64,000 bases of DNA from Bryobacterales bacterium F-183. GTDB lineage: Bacteria; Acidobacteriota; Terriglobia; Bryobacterales; Bryobacteraceae. The translations under genes and the position numbers were made by a program. Each line of letters begins with the position of its first letter. The first letter of the stretch is position 1. Of this stretch, positions 28,022 through 36,779 are shown piece after piece. The stretch spans positions 3,534,001-3,598,000 of the forward strand of contig AP025252.1 in the NCBI GenBank assembly GCA_016865505.2. Reading direction: 5' to 3'. The notes beneath the pieces were generated by a model. The model ran no database searches and was not told the DNA's origin. It was given only the letters and a program-made list of their open reading frames with translations.

Positions 28022-29443
28022 ATGAGCACTACCGCTATAGCTACCGACTTTAAGGTCGCGGATCTCTCGCTCGCCGAATGGGGACGCAAAGAAATCTCCA
28101 TCGCTGAGCACGAGATGCCCGGCCTCATGGCGATCCGTGAAAAGTACGCGAAGGAAAAGCCTCTCAAGGGCGTTCGCGTCACCGGTTCGCTCCACATGAC
28201 CATCCAGACCGCGGTTTTGATCGAAACCCTGGTCGACCTGGGCGCCAGCGTACGCTGGGCGAGCTGCAACATTTTCTCCACCCAGGATCACGCCGCTGCA
28301 GCCATCGCCGAAGCCGGAGTTCCGGTGTTCGCATGGAAGGGTGAAACGCTCGAAGAATACTGGTGGTGCACGCTCCAGGCCGTCAATCACCCCGACGGTC
28401 AGGGTCCGGAACTCGTGGTGGACGACGGCGGCGACGTCACGCTCCTCATCCACAAGGGCTACGAACTCGAAAATGGGTCCGATTGGGTCAACACCCCGTC
28501 GGGCAGCCATGAAGAGTCGGTGATCAAGGACCTGCTCAAGAAGGTCTATGCCGAGAACCCCAAGCACTGGCACAACATCGTCAAGAGCTGGAAGGGTGTT
28601 TCCGAAGAAACCACCACCGGCGTGCATCGCTTGTACAAGATGCAGCAGGAAGGCAAGCTGCTCGTTCCGTCCATCAACGTGAACGACTCGGTGACCAAGT
28701 CGAAGTTCGACAATCTGTACGGTTGCCGCGAATCGCTGGCTGACGGCATCAAGCGCGCCACCGACGTCATGGTGGCTGGCAAGGTGTGCGTCGTTTGCGG
28801 TTACGGCGACGTAGGCAAGGGCTCGGCGCGCTCGCTCCGCGGCCTCGGCGCCCGCGTCATCGTCACCGAAATTGACCCCATCAACGCCCTGCAGGCCGCG
28901 ATGGAAGGCTACGAAGTGACGACGGTTGAGGACACCCTCGGCCGCGGCGACATCTACGTCACCACCACCGGCAACGTAGACGTCATCACCCTGGAACACA
29001 TGGCACACATGAAGGACCAGGCGATCGTCTGCAACATCGGCCACTTCGACAACGAGATCCAGGTGGACAAGCTGAACGCCGACAAGAGCGTCAAGCGCAC
29101 CACGATCAAGCCGCAGGTGGACATGTACACCTTCCCCAACGGCAACAGCATCTTCATGCTGGCGGAAGGCCGCCTGGTCAACCTCGGTTGCGCCACCGGT
29201 CACCCCAGCTTCGTGATGTCGAACAGCTTCGCCAACCAGACCTTGGCGCAGTTGGATCTGTGGAAGAACAAGGACACCTACAAGCCGGGCGTATACACCC
29301 TGCCGAAGGAACTGGACGAAGAAGTAGCTCGTCTGCACCTTGCCAAGATCGGCGTCAAGCTGACCACCCTGACCCCCGCCCAGGCCGACTACATCGGCGT
29401 GAAGGTGGAAGGTCCCTACAAGCCGGATCACTACCGCTACTAA
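28022..29443 (+). CDS. ahcY: Adenosylhomocysteinase (S-adenosylhomocysteine hydrolase)
   Basis: 473 aa with the long form typical of many bacteria (insert around residues 130-185). Signatures: [37 protein letters not shown] with the catalytic Lys and Asp, the NAD-binding [18 protein letters not shown] and the C-terminal [21 protein letters not shown]...KPDHYRY that closes the partner's site. It splits SAH into adenosine and homocysteine and so relieves methyltransferase inhibition. A good RBS (AGGAGC) precedes the ATG in the 14-base gap after metK. Confidence 0.97.
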   Translation: MSTTAIATDFKVADLSLAEWGRKEISIAEHEMPGLMAIREKYAKEKPLKGVRVTGSLHMTIQTAVLIETLVDLGASVRWASCNIFSTQDHAAAAIAEAGVPVFAWKGETLEEYWWCTLQAVNHPDGQGPELVVDDGGDVTLLIHKGYELENGSDWVNTPSGSHEESVIKDLLKKVYAENPKHWHNIVKSWKGVSEETTTGVHRLYKMQQEGKLLVPSINVNDSVTKSKFDNLYGCRESLADGIKRATDVMVAGKVCVVCGYGDVGKGSARSLRGLGARVIVTEIDPINALQAAMEGYEVTTVEDTLGRGDIYVTTTGNVDVITLEHMAHMKDQAIVCNIGHFDNEIQVDKLNADKSVKRTTIKPQVDMYTFPNGNSIFMLAEGRLVNLGCATGHPSFVMSNSFANQTLAQLDLWKNKDTYKPGVYTLPKELDEEVARLHLAKIGVKLTTLTPAQADYIGVKVEGPYKPDHYRY

Positions 29444-29463
29444 GCACAGCGGACAAAAACTAG

Positions 29464-29502
29464 AAAGCCGGGTCGCCAAGAGGCGCCCGGCTTTTCGTTT
29501 TT
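29464..29502 (+). terminator. Rho-independent terminator of metK-ahcY
   Basis: Arms AAGCCGGG-T-CGCC (29465-29477) and GGCGCCCGGCTT (29482-29493) pair with one bulged T around an AAGA loop, followed by TTCGTTTTT. The T-run reaches into the TAA of the convergent sulfatase gene. Confidence 0.85.
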
Positions 29503-30901
29503 ACCTAGGGTTCTCCGGCAACCGATGCCGTACCGTCGACTGCCACTTCTCAATCGGCGGCGCCCCTAGCTTCCCAAAAAACCGCGTTAACTCCCCCTCA
29601 AACGCCCTCCGCTGCCTCGCGTACGACGGATCATCCACGACATTCCGCTCCTCACCAGGATCCGCCTCCAGATCGTACATCCCCGACGCATACCCCTCTG
29701 CCCGCTGCACGAACTTCAGATTCCGCGTCCGCACCGCCCGTACATACGAATACTCAAAGTACAGCCGGTCCCGCCCCCAACTCTCGGACCCTCGCACAAT
29801 ATCCGCATAACTCCGCCCCACCTGCGTCTTCCGCAGCTTGTACGGCACCTGCAGATAATCGAGCAACGTCGGGAAGAAGTCATAGGACGACACCATCGCC
29901 GCAGGCGTCGACGCCTTCCTTATCCCCGCCGGATGATTCCAAATCATCGGTACCCGAATGGACTCCTCAAACATGTTGTACGGCTTGGTCCCGTTACCCT
30001 TGCCCCAAATCCCGTGATGCCCGGAATTCCACCCCTGGTCCGCCGTAAAGATCACAAGCGTATTCTCACGAACCCCCATCTGCTCCAACTTGCGCAACAC
30101 ACGACCCACATTCGCATCCGCCGCCGTGATCAGCGACGAGTACCCCAACTTCGCCGCCTTTGACCCGATGAACTGCGGCAAGCTCAGCTTCAAGTCCTTG
30201 CGCGCGGGCAGATCCGGATAGTCGGGAAACGTCGAGTCCTTGTACGGCGCAGAGTACTCTGCGGGCGTCGCATCAAACGGCGTATGCGGCGCGTAAAACG
30301 GCACAAACAAGCAGAACGGCCTATCCTTATCCCGCTGCTTCTCCAGGAACTCCAGTGCGAAGTCCCCCACCGTGTCCGTCTTGAACCGCTCGGGCTTGGT
30401 CTTGACCCCGTTATGCACAAACTCAGGACCCAAATACGTGCCGCCACCGCCAGGCACCGTCGACCAGTCGGAAAACCCAAGCTGTGGCGTCGCGTCGTTC
30501 CCCATGTGCCACTTGCCCGAGAACCCCATCGTGTACCCGGCACGATGCAGATGCTCGGCCCAGGTCGGATGCCCCTCTAACCAGGCCTTTGACTCATCCC
30601 CGTACGACACCCGCGGCAACAGCCAATCCTGTATCCCGTGCGTCGACGGCAACTCGCCCGTCATGTACGTCATCCGGCTCGGCGAACACACCGGCGTCGC
30701 GGCAAACGCATTCAAGAACCGCACCCCACCACGAGCCAGCGCATCGATGTTCGGTGTGTGGATGTCCTTCGCCCCATACGCGCCAGTAGCCCACGCGCCA
30801 TGATCATCGGTCATGAAAATGACAACGTTGGGACGCCCCGCCACCTTTGCAGGCAAACACGTTGTAGCGGCAAGAGCAAACAGTGACCGGCGCGAAATCA
30901 T
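29501..30901 (-). CDS. Secreted arylsulfatase-type sulfatase (S1 family)
   Basis: 466 aa from the ATG at 30901; the frame is open upstream, but MISRRSLFALAATTCLPAKVAG gives a Tat-like export signal. The alkaline-phosphatase-superfamily start NVVIFMTDDHG supplies metal-binding Asp residues, and the sulfatase signature is C72-S-P-S-R (VCSPSRMTYMTG), whose Cys must be converted to formylglycine. Further motifs are SGKWHMG and the D-N/Q metal segment (VIFTADQGWNSGHHG). No maturase is adjacent. It probably desulfates organic sulfate esters or polysaccharides outside the cytoplasm. Its start region overlaps the divergent membrane-protein gene only if the longer forms are real. Confidence 0.9.
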   Translation of the reverse strand: MISRRSLFALAATTCLPAKVAGRPNVVIFMTDDHGAWATGAYGAKDIHTPNIDALARGGVRFLNAFAATPVCSPSRMTYMTGELPSTHGIQDWLLPRVSYGDESKAWLEGHPTWAEHLHRAGYTMGFSGKWHMGNDATPQLGFSDWSTVPGGGGTYLGPEFVHNGVKTKPERFKTDTVGDFALEFLEKQRDKDRPFCLFVPFYAPHTPFDATPAEYSAPYKDSTFPDYPDLPARKDLKLSLPQFIGSKAAKLGYSSLITAADANVGRVLRKLEQMGVRENTLVIFTADQGWNSGHHGIWGKGNGTKPYNMFEESIRVPMIWNHPAGIRKASTPAAMVSSYDFFPTLLDYLQVPYKLRKTQVGRSYADIVRGSESWGRDRLYFEYSYVRAVRTRNLKFVQRAEGYASGMYDLEADPGEERNVVDDPSYARQRRAFEGELTRFFGKLGAPPIEKWQSTVRHRLPENPR

Positions 30902-30926
30902 CGCCTCACAGTTTACCCTGGAACCA

Positions 30927-31544
30927 GTGCCCATCCCGCTGTGGTTCAAAGTCGCGTACACCGCCTTTTGCGCGATCCTCATCCCCAACTACCTGCGCGA
31001 CTACGGCCCCACCAACTTCCTCTACTTCTGCGACGTCGCCTTGCTCATGGCCCTTGCCGGTATCTGGCTCGACAGCCCCTTGCTCATCTCCGCGCCCGCC
31101 GTCGGCATTCTCATCCCGCAAGCCGTCTGGGTCATAGACTATCTCGCCGCACTCGCCGGCTTCGAACTCACCGGCATGACGGCCTACATGTTCGATGCGA
31201 AGTTCCCCTTCTTCACCCGCTTCCTCTCCTTCTTCCACTTCTGGCTCCCGTTCGCCCTGCTGTACCTCGTGACGCGCACCGGGTATGACCCGCGAGGCTT
31301 CCTCCTCTGGACCGTACTTTCCACCATCCTGGTGATCGTTTGTTACGTGTGGATGCCGCCGCCGCCCGCGCCTGCGGACAACCCCAAGCTGCCGGTGAAC
31401 ATCAACTACGTCTACGGAATGGGCGAAAAGGCGGCCCAAACCTGGATGCCGCCTCTCGCGTGGGTATCGATGCTGTTGGTAGGTTTACCCGCCGTCGTCT
31501 ACTATCCGACGCACTGGGTACTCTCGAAGTACTTCGCGCGCTAA
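30927..31544 (+). CDS. Multi-pass membrane protein of unknown function
   Basis: 205 aa from a GTG at 30927; a longer frame from 30813 would read through the divergent sulfatase start and is unlikely. About six TM segments are visible (TAFCAILIPNYL, FCDVALLMALAGIW, PLLISAPAVGILIPQAVWVIDYLA, LSFFHFWLPFALLYLV, LLWTVLSTILVIVCYVW, WVSMLLVGLPAVVYYP) with motifs DYGPTNFLYFCDVAL and SFFHFWLP that look conserved. No family was recognised. The stop shares a 4-base overlap with the convergent adaptor gene. Confidence 0.7.
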   Translation: MPIPLWFKVAYTAFCAILIPNYLRDYGPTNFLYFCDVALLMALAGIWLDSPLLISAPAVGILIPQAVWVIDYLAALAGFELTGMTAYMFDAKFPFFTRFLSFFHFWLPFALLYLVTRTGYDPRGFLLWTVLSTILVIVCYVWMPPPPAPADNPKLPVNINYVYGMGEKAAQTWMPPLAWVSMLLVGLPAVVYYPTHWVLSKYFAR

Positions 31545-32758
31545 ACGCCGCCCGCGATCTTCACACGCGATCCGGTATCCAGCTTAGTCAGGCCGGTCAC
31601 CGCAATGCGATCGCCTTCCTTCACGCCTTCCAGGATCTCCAGTTGATTCTCAAACCGGTCGCCGACCTTCACGTCGCGAGCCTCAACCTTGTCGCCGTTG
31701 ATCACGTACACCTTGTTCGCGCCAAACACATAGGCCACCGCATTCGCCGGAACCACAGTCACGCGCTCCACCTTCTCGGTAGGAACCCGCGCCCGCGCAT
31801 ATGACCCCGGCTTCAGCATGTTGCTCGCATTGTCGATCAGCGCTTCCGTCACAAACGTACGCTTGGCCTGATCCACAGTCGGCGAAATGCGCCAGACCTT
31901 GGCCTGGAACGTCTTGCCTTCAAACGCTTCCACCACGCACTCCACAGTCTGCCCCACCCGTACCCAGGGAGCCATGCGCTCCGGGATCTCCAGCTTCAAG
32001 CGAACCGGGTTGGTCTTCACCAGGGTAAACAGCGGCGTATTCGTGCGTACAAACTGGCCGGGATTCACAGACCGTTCCTTAACCGCCCCGGCAAATGGCG
32101 CGCGCACTGTCGTATCCCGCAGCTTTTTCCGCTGCAATTCCAACTGTGCGCGATACCGCTCGACTTCCTGGGCCAGATTGCGAGTCTGGAAAAGCGTCGC
32201 GTCGTAGTTGGCTTGCGCCGCCCGCAAACGAGCCGCGGCCTGATCCAGATCCGACTGCGGACCGATCCCTTGTGCCGTCAACTGCGTCAACCGCTTATGC
32301 CGCTGTTCGGCTTCCGACAACTCAGCGGCGGCGCGACGGGGTTCTGGCGCATCCTTCGCGTCCTTGAGCTTATCGCCCTCGTTGCGCAACCCCAGACGTT
32401 CCATCGACTGCCGCAACTGCGCCTCATTTTGCGCCATGATGTAACGCTGCTCTTCGTCGCTAATGCGAACCAGAATCTGTCCGGCTTGCACGACGTCGCC
32501 CAGGTCTACCTCAACCTTTTCCACCTTGCCGTCGATTTCCGCGCTCACCACCGTTTCGTCGTACGGGAACATGGTCCCCACCGATTCCACCACGCGGCGA
32601 ATGTCCTTTGCTCCCACCGTTTGTACCTTCACCTCCACCGCCTCGCCTTGCTTTTTTGCGGCGGGTTGCGGGCCTTTGTTGGCACAGGAGGATGCCGATA
32701 GCAGGAGGCTTACAGCGGCCAGGCTTCCGGCGGCAAGCCAGTTCCGAATGATCTGCAT
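31541..32758 (-). CDS. RND efflux periplasmic adaptor (HlyD/AcrA family) lipoprotein, orphan
   Basis: 405 aa. The signal peptide ends at LLLSASSC, a lipobox. A split lipoyl domain (SVGTMFPYDETVVSAEIDGKVEKVEVDLGDVVQAGQILV), a coiled-coil hairpin of about residues 110-200, beta-barrel (FVRTNTPLFTLVKTNPVRLKLEIPER) and membrane-proximal domains follow. It would link an inner-membrane RND pump to a TolC-like channel. Neither lies beside it; the divergent neighbour is an SDR. The CzcCBA operon 20 kb away has its own adaptor, so this one probably serves a pump elsewhere. Confidence 0.88.
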   Translation of the reverse strand: MQIIRNWLAAGSLAAVSLLLSASSCANKGPQPAAKKQGEAVEVKVQTVGAKDIRRVVESVGTMFPYDETVVSAEIDGKVEKVEVDLGDVVQAGQILVRISDEEQRYIMAQNEAQLRQSMERLGLRNEGDKLKDAKDAPEPRRAAAELSEAEQRHKRLTQLTAQGIGPQSDLDQAAARLRAAQANYDATLFQTRNLAQEVERYRAQLELQRKKLRDTTVRAPFAGAVKERSVNPGQFVRTNTPLFTLVKTNPVRLKLEIPERMAPWVRVGQTVECVVEAFEGKTFQAKVWRISPTVDQAKRTFVTEALIDNASNMLKPGSYARARVPTEKVERVTVVPANAVAYVFGANKVYVINGDKVEARDVKVGDRFENQLEILEGVKEGDRIAVTGLTKLDTGSRVKIAGGV

Positions 32759-32815
32759 GTGAAGTTTTTCAGTGTATCAGGCGTCGGCAGCGCCAAGCAT
32801 GTTACGTCTGTGAAG

Positions 32816-33526
32816 ATGATCCGTGGGGAAACTGCTCTTGTCACCGGTGGTTCCAGGGGAATTGGCCGCGCCGTCGCCCTCGCTCTGGCCGCAAAAGGCT
32901 GCGATGTCACCGTGCATTACCATTCCCGTCGCGACCTCGCCCTTGAGGTCTCCCCTCGTGTCCTGCAAGCCGACCTCGCCTCCACGGCCTCCATAGACCG
33001 CATGGTGGCCGAGATCCCGGACCAAAGCATCGACATTCTGGTAAACAATGCCGGCATCTGGAAGCCCTCTCCTCTTGGCAGCACATCGGAAGACCGGCTG
33101 GACGAGATCCTCAACACCAACTGCAAGGGTGTTTTCTGGTTGACCCAGGCCATGCTGCCCAAGCTTCGCGACGGCGCCCGCATCGTCAACATCTCGTCTA
33201 CCGCGGCCCGCGTCGGCATCGCCGGCGGACGCAGCCTCTACGGCGCCACCAAAGCCGCTCTCGATTCTTTCACCAAAAGCTGGGCGCTGGAACTCGCCCC
33301 ACGAGGCATCCGCGTCAACGCTGTCGCGCCCGGCTACGTCGAAACCGACATGACCGCCGAACATCTGGGTGACCCCGATCGCCGCCAAAATGCACTGGCC
33401 CGCCACCCCCTCGGCCGTTTCGGCACTCCTGAGGACGTAGCGGGCACAGTACTGTTTCTCTGCAGTGAGGAAGGCGCCTTCGTTACAGGCCAATCTTGGA
33501 ACGTAAGCGGTGGATTTGTGATCTGA
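32816..33526 (+). CDS. Short-chain dehydrogenase/reductase, FabG-like
   Basis: 236 aa from the ATG at 32816 (an in-frame start at 32759 is possible). Classical SDR motifs: cofactor loop TGGSRGIGRA near residue 12, NNAGIW, catalytic Ser in NISSTAARV, YGATK (Tyr-x-x-x-Lys) and PGYVETDMTAEH. These NAD(P)H-dependent enzymes reduce 3-ketoacyl-ACP or related carbonyls; the substrate is not evident because no fatty-acid gene is nearby. The 3' end overlaps the convergent PEP-CTERM gene by 44 bases. Confidence 0.88.
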   Translation: MIRGETALVTGGSRGIGRAVALALAAKGCDVTVHYHSRRDLALEVSPRVLQADLASTASIDRMVAEIPDQSIDILVNNAGIWKPSPLGSTSEDRLDEILNTNCKGVFWLTQAMLPKLRDGARIVNISSTAARVGIAGGRSLYGATKAALDSFTKSWALELAPRGIRVNAVAPGYVETDMTAEHLGDPDRRQNALARHPLGRFGTPEDVAGTVLFLCSEEGAFVTGQSWNVSGGFVI

Positions 33527-34157
33527 AGGCTGCAACGCCGGCAGCCATCGCCAGTGCCGCAAACTCCGTAGGCTCCGGCACCGGTTGCGCGTTCGTGCCG
33601 CCACCGCCAGTATTGCCGCCACCCGTACCGCCGCCACCGGTATTCGTACCACCGCCACCGGTGTTCGTACCGCCGCCACCGCCATTCGACCCACCATCAC
33701 CACCCGTACCGCCTCCGGTGCCGGTACCCCCATTACCACCGCCACCACCGCCGTTATTGGTCCCCGGATCGGTGACGACTGGATCAGTAACAACCGGATC
33801 CGGATCCTCCGTCGAAGGCGGAACCGGAGGCGCAAACAACTGAAGCCCCTGCAGGAGGTTAATGGACGTCGTATCCGGACTCAGCCAGATGTACAAAGCC
33901 CCTTCCGGCTGGCCGACAAAGTACCCAATCGGTCTCGCTGGCAGCGTGAAGACGATCGAGTTATACGGTAAGCCCAACTGCTTGGTAATGATCGAGGGCG
34001 GCACCTCATCGGTTCCCATGCTCAGCAGAAAAGTGATGTCTGCTGGACTCGTGAGAGTGCTCGACAACGGCGCCCCATAGACAGTAATTTGGATGCTGTC
34101 AGCCCTGCTCAAGGCCGGAAGCACTAACGCGGAAAACAGCAGTAACTTCAATCGCAC
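33483..34157 (-). CDS. PEP-CTERM sorted exported protein with Gly-rich linker
   Basis: 224 aa. Signal peptide (MRLKLLLFSALVLPALSRA), a beta-rich domain of about 100 residues, a Pro/Asp stretch (PPSTEDPDPVVTDPVVTD), a Gly/Asn/Thr repeat linker (about residues 130-190, units like GGGGTNTG), and a C-terminal PEP-CTERM tail: VPEP, a hydrophobic helix (FAALAMAAGVAAF) and basic residues. Exosortase recognises such tails in exopolysaccharide-producing bacteria. The last 14 codons overlap the 3' end of the SDR gene on the other strand. The globular part was not recognised. Confidence 0.8.
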   Translation of the reverse strand: MRLKLLLFSALVLPALSRADSIQITVYGAPLSSTLTSPADITFLLSMGTDEVPPSIITKQLGLPYNSIVFTLPARPIGYFVGQPEGALYIWLSPDTTSINLLQGLQLFAPPVPPSTEDPDPVVTDPVVTDPGTNNGGGGGGNGGTGTGGGTGGDGGSNGGGGGTNTGGGGTNTGGGGTGGGNTGGGGTNAQPVPEPTEFAALAMAAGVAAFRSQIHRLRSKIGL

Positions 34158-34262
34158 GATCGGGTCCTCGCTCTACGGCTAGGGAGATATGTCCTTCAAA
34201 ACTGATCGGACTATCCACTCCCCCACTTTAGGGGTATTCAAAAAATACCAAACGCGGGTACC

Positions 34263-36779
34263 CTACTTCCACTCCTCAAACAGCCGGTTCACCAGGTCGT
34301 CCAGCGCCCGTTCCGGATCCTGCGCCATCAGCGTTTCGCGATTGAATGCAGAGAACAGCGGCAGCGCAAACGGCGACGGTCGCGGGTGGTCAAAAACCTC
34401 AAAAGGACTCGCAAAAATCCGCTTCGCTTCCTCATGCGCGCGACGCCCATCGCATTCATCCTCGAGCACCACCCGTACGCACTCCCGCACCAGCGGATGG
34501 CCCGGTTCGTGCTCTAAAAACGTCTTGTACAGCAGCGATGCATTCCACGTGGATGACTTGGTCGCCACCTTCCCCCGAATCGTCACCCGAGGCAGCAACT
34601 GCCCGATCTCGGCAATGCTCCGAAAGCTTCGCCCCAGCGCCTCTGTGGACGTCACCGCATTCTGCAGATCCTCGATCCAATTCGCAGGATCGAACGCCGC
34701 CCGCAGCGCCGCCTCGCTGGTATCCACCTTGCGTGCATCCATCGACAACAGCAGGCTGTGATCGTCAAAGTTCGCATCGACGCTACCGCCGGGCGACAGC
34801 CTCGCCGCTGCCACCCAGGCGAGCGACCGGTTCACGGCGCGACCCGCAATGACGTGCACCAGCAGCATCATCGTACGCCCGGAATGCACGCGCTCAATCT
34901 GAACCGGGCTATCCACCGGCACCGGCGCCGCCTTGTTCTGCCGGCTCACCAACTGGATCACCCGTTCCGCGACCTCAGGCGTCACATTCCATCGCTTCAA
35001 CGCGCGCTTGCAGGCGCTCGCCTTACCCTGTTGCCAGGCATCGCGCAGGGTCTGCCGTAACTCCAATTCCTCACGCGCCAACTGCATCGACAGTGGCATC
35101 TTCTGCCCCATCCATCGCGGTACCGTCACTCGCTCGCCGGTCGCAGGCTCCACAATCGCCATATCCTGATGCAGTCGCGTCAGTTTGACGGACTTGCCAC
35201 CCAGCGTAAACGCCTCATCCTTCCGCAGGTTGGCGATGAACCCCTCTTCCACTTCGCCAATCTTGCGATTCCCCCGCATCAGTACCTTGACGTGTATGTC
35301 ATCCGAGATCACGCCAATGTTCATGTAGTACTCGCGAGCCACCCGTTTGGTCGCGACGCGAAACGTGTTCCCGTTCTCGATGACGATCTTGCCGTACAGC
35401 GGCCCGTACCCGCTCAGCACCTTCCCCTCGCCGGCGAGATACCGCAGGACAGTCTCAAAATCCTCGCGCGACAGACCCCGGTACGGCCCCGCCCGCCGTA
35501 CCAGCGCGTATGCCTCATCAAACGTCCAGGTCCGTTCGATGCTCATCCCCAGCACCACTTGCGCCAGTACATCGAGCGGCGCCTGTGGTACACGCAGCGA
35601 ATCCAGCCGGCCTGTCCGCGCACCCTCGCGAATCGCGATGCACTCCAGTACGTCCGGCAAACTCAGCGGCACCAGCGCCCCTGCAGCAATTCCGTCCACT
35701 CGCCGTCCGCTGCGCCCCAACCTCTGTAGCGCCTTGCTCACCCCACGCGGCGCGCCAATCAACAACACCTGATCCACGGCCGCAAAGTCGACCCCCAGTT
35801 CCAGGCTGCTCGACGCCACCACCGCCTTCATCGTCCCCTGCGCCAATGCGTCTTCAATCGCCAGCCGCGTCTCCCGCTCAATCGACGCGTGATGCACCGC
35901 AATCCGCTCTTCGTACTCTTCGAGGATCACGCCCAAAGCCAGCCCCAGCCGTTCCGCCGCCGATCGTGTCGTCGTAAACACCAGGCTGCACTGCGCGGCC
36001 TTCACCAAATCGGCCACGGTAAACGCCACCCGCGTCGGCCCGTACCCCGCCGCAGGCAAAAAGTGTTCCGCTGGCGGTACCGCGATGTCCAACCGGTGCG
36101 CCCGCCGCATATCGATCTGCGCAACCTTGCACGGCCGGTCCCCGCACAGCAGCCCCGTCATCGCCTCAATCGGCCAAGCCGTTGCGGACAGTCCGATCCG
36201 CTGCATTTGCGACTTGGAAATCGCCTCCAGCCGCTCCAGCCCAAGCGCCAACAGCGACCCTCGCTTGTTCTCGGCAAACGCATGGATCTCGTCCACCACT
36301 GCGGTCTGCACCAGCAGTCCCCCGCTACGCCAAGCCGTTTGCGACAGCAAGGAAGACAGGCTCTCCGGTGTTGTCAGCAGTAAATGTGGGCGATGCCGCT
36401 GCTGCCGGTCCCGGTCCGCCGCCTGCGTATCCCCAGTGCGGACCTCCATGCGGATCTGCCGGTTCGCCGGCAACGTTGCATTGATCGCGTCCAGCGGCAT
36501 CGACAAGTTGCGCAGCATGTCGCGACCCAGCGACTTCAACGGCGACACATACACCGCACGCACGGCGTTCGGCAGGCCTTTCTTGGACTCCGCCTCTTTC
36601 GCCAGCGACGACAGCACAGACAGAAACGCCGCCAGCGTCTTGCCATTGCCAGTCGGAGCCAGAATCAGCGTATGCCGACCGGCAAGCGTATGCGGCAGCG
36701 CCCGCTTCTGGATCTCCGTCAGAGCAGGGAAGCGGTTGGACATCCACTGGTCCAGCACCGGATGCAGGTTACGCATCAT
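34263..36779 (-). CDS. Ligase-associated DExH-box helicase (Lhr-type)
   Basis: 838 aa. Helicase motifs: Q-like ALTEIQKRALPH, Walker A APTGNGKTLAAFL, TPESLSSLL, DEIH box, SATAWP, and C-terminal motifs including VASSSLELGVDFAAVDQVLLIGAPRGVSKALQRLGRSGR. The winged-helix/Lhr-core region follows. TIGR04121-type helicases occur with the ligase and exonuclease of this module and are linked to DNA damage response in bacteria. The start overlaps the ligase stop by 11 bases, so the three genes form one operon. Confidence 0.92.
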   Translation of the reverse strand: MMRNLHPVLDQWMSNRFPALTEIQKRALPHTLAGRHTLILAPTGNGKTLAAFLSVLSSLAKEAESKKGLPNAVRAVYVSPLKSLGRDMLRNLSMPLDAINATLPANRQIRMEVRTGDTQAADRDRQQRHRPHLLLTTPESLSSLLSQTAWRSGGLLVQTAVVDEIHAFAENKRGSLLALGLERLEAISKSQMQRIGLSATAWPIEAMTGLLCGDRPCKVAQIDMRRAHRLDIAVPPAEHFLPAAGYGPTRVAFTVADLVKAAQCSLVFTTTRSAAERLGLALGVILEEYEERIAVHHASIERETRLAIEDALAQGTMKAVVASSSLELGVDFAAVDQVLLIGAPRGVSKALQRLGRSGRRVDGIAAGALVPLSLPDVLECIAIREGARTGRLDSLRVPQAPLDVLAQVVLGMSIERTWTFDEAYALVRRAGPYRGLSREDFETVLRYLAGEGKVLSGYGPLYGKIVIENGNTFRVATKRVAREYYMNIGVISDDIHVKVLMRGNRKIGEVEEGFIANLRKDEAFTLGGKSVKLTRLHQDMAIVEPATGERVTVPRWMGQKMPLSMQLAREELELRQTLRDAWQQGKASACKRALKRWNVTPEVAERVIQLVSRQNKAAPVPVDSPVQIERVHSGRTMMLLVHVIAGRAVNRSLAWVAAARLSPGGSVDANFDDHSLLLSMDARKVDTSEAALRAAFDPANWIEDLQNAVTSTEALGRSFRSIAEIGQLLPRVTIRGKVATKSSTWNASLLYKTFLEHEPGHPLVRECVRVVLEDECDGRRAHEEAKRIFASPFEVFDHPRPSPFALPLFSAFNRETLMAQDPERALDDLVNRLFEEWK

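Noticed and set aside
27917-29479. 520-aa open frame on the strand opposite ahcY
   Set aside because: It is a high-GC shadow of the highly conserved ahcY gene; its translation has no recognised motif and it would cross the ahcY terminator.
33590-33770. Short repeated units resembling a CRISPR or minisatellite array
   Set aside because: The repeats are codon-phased Gly/Asn/Thr linker sequence of the PEP-CTERM gene, without spacers.
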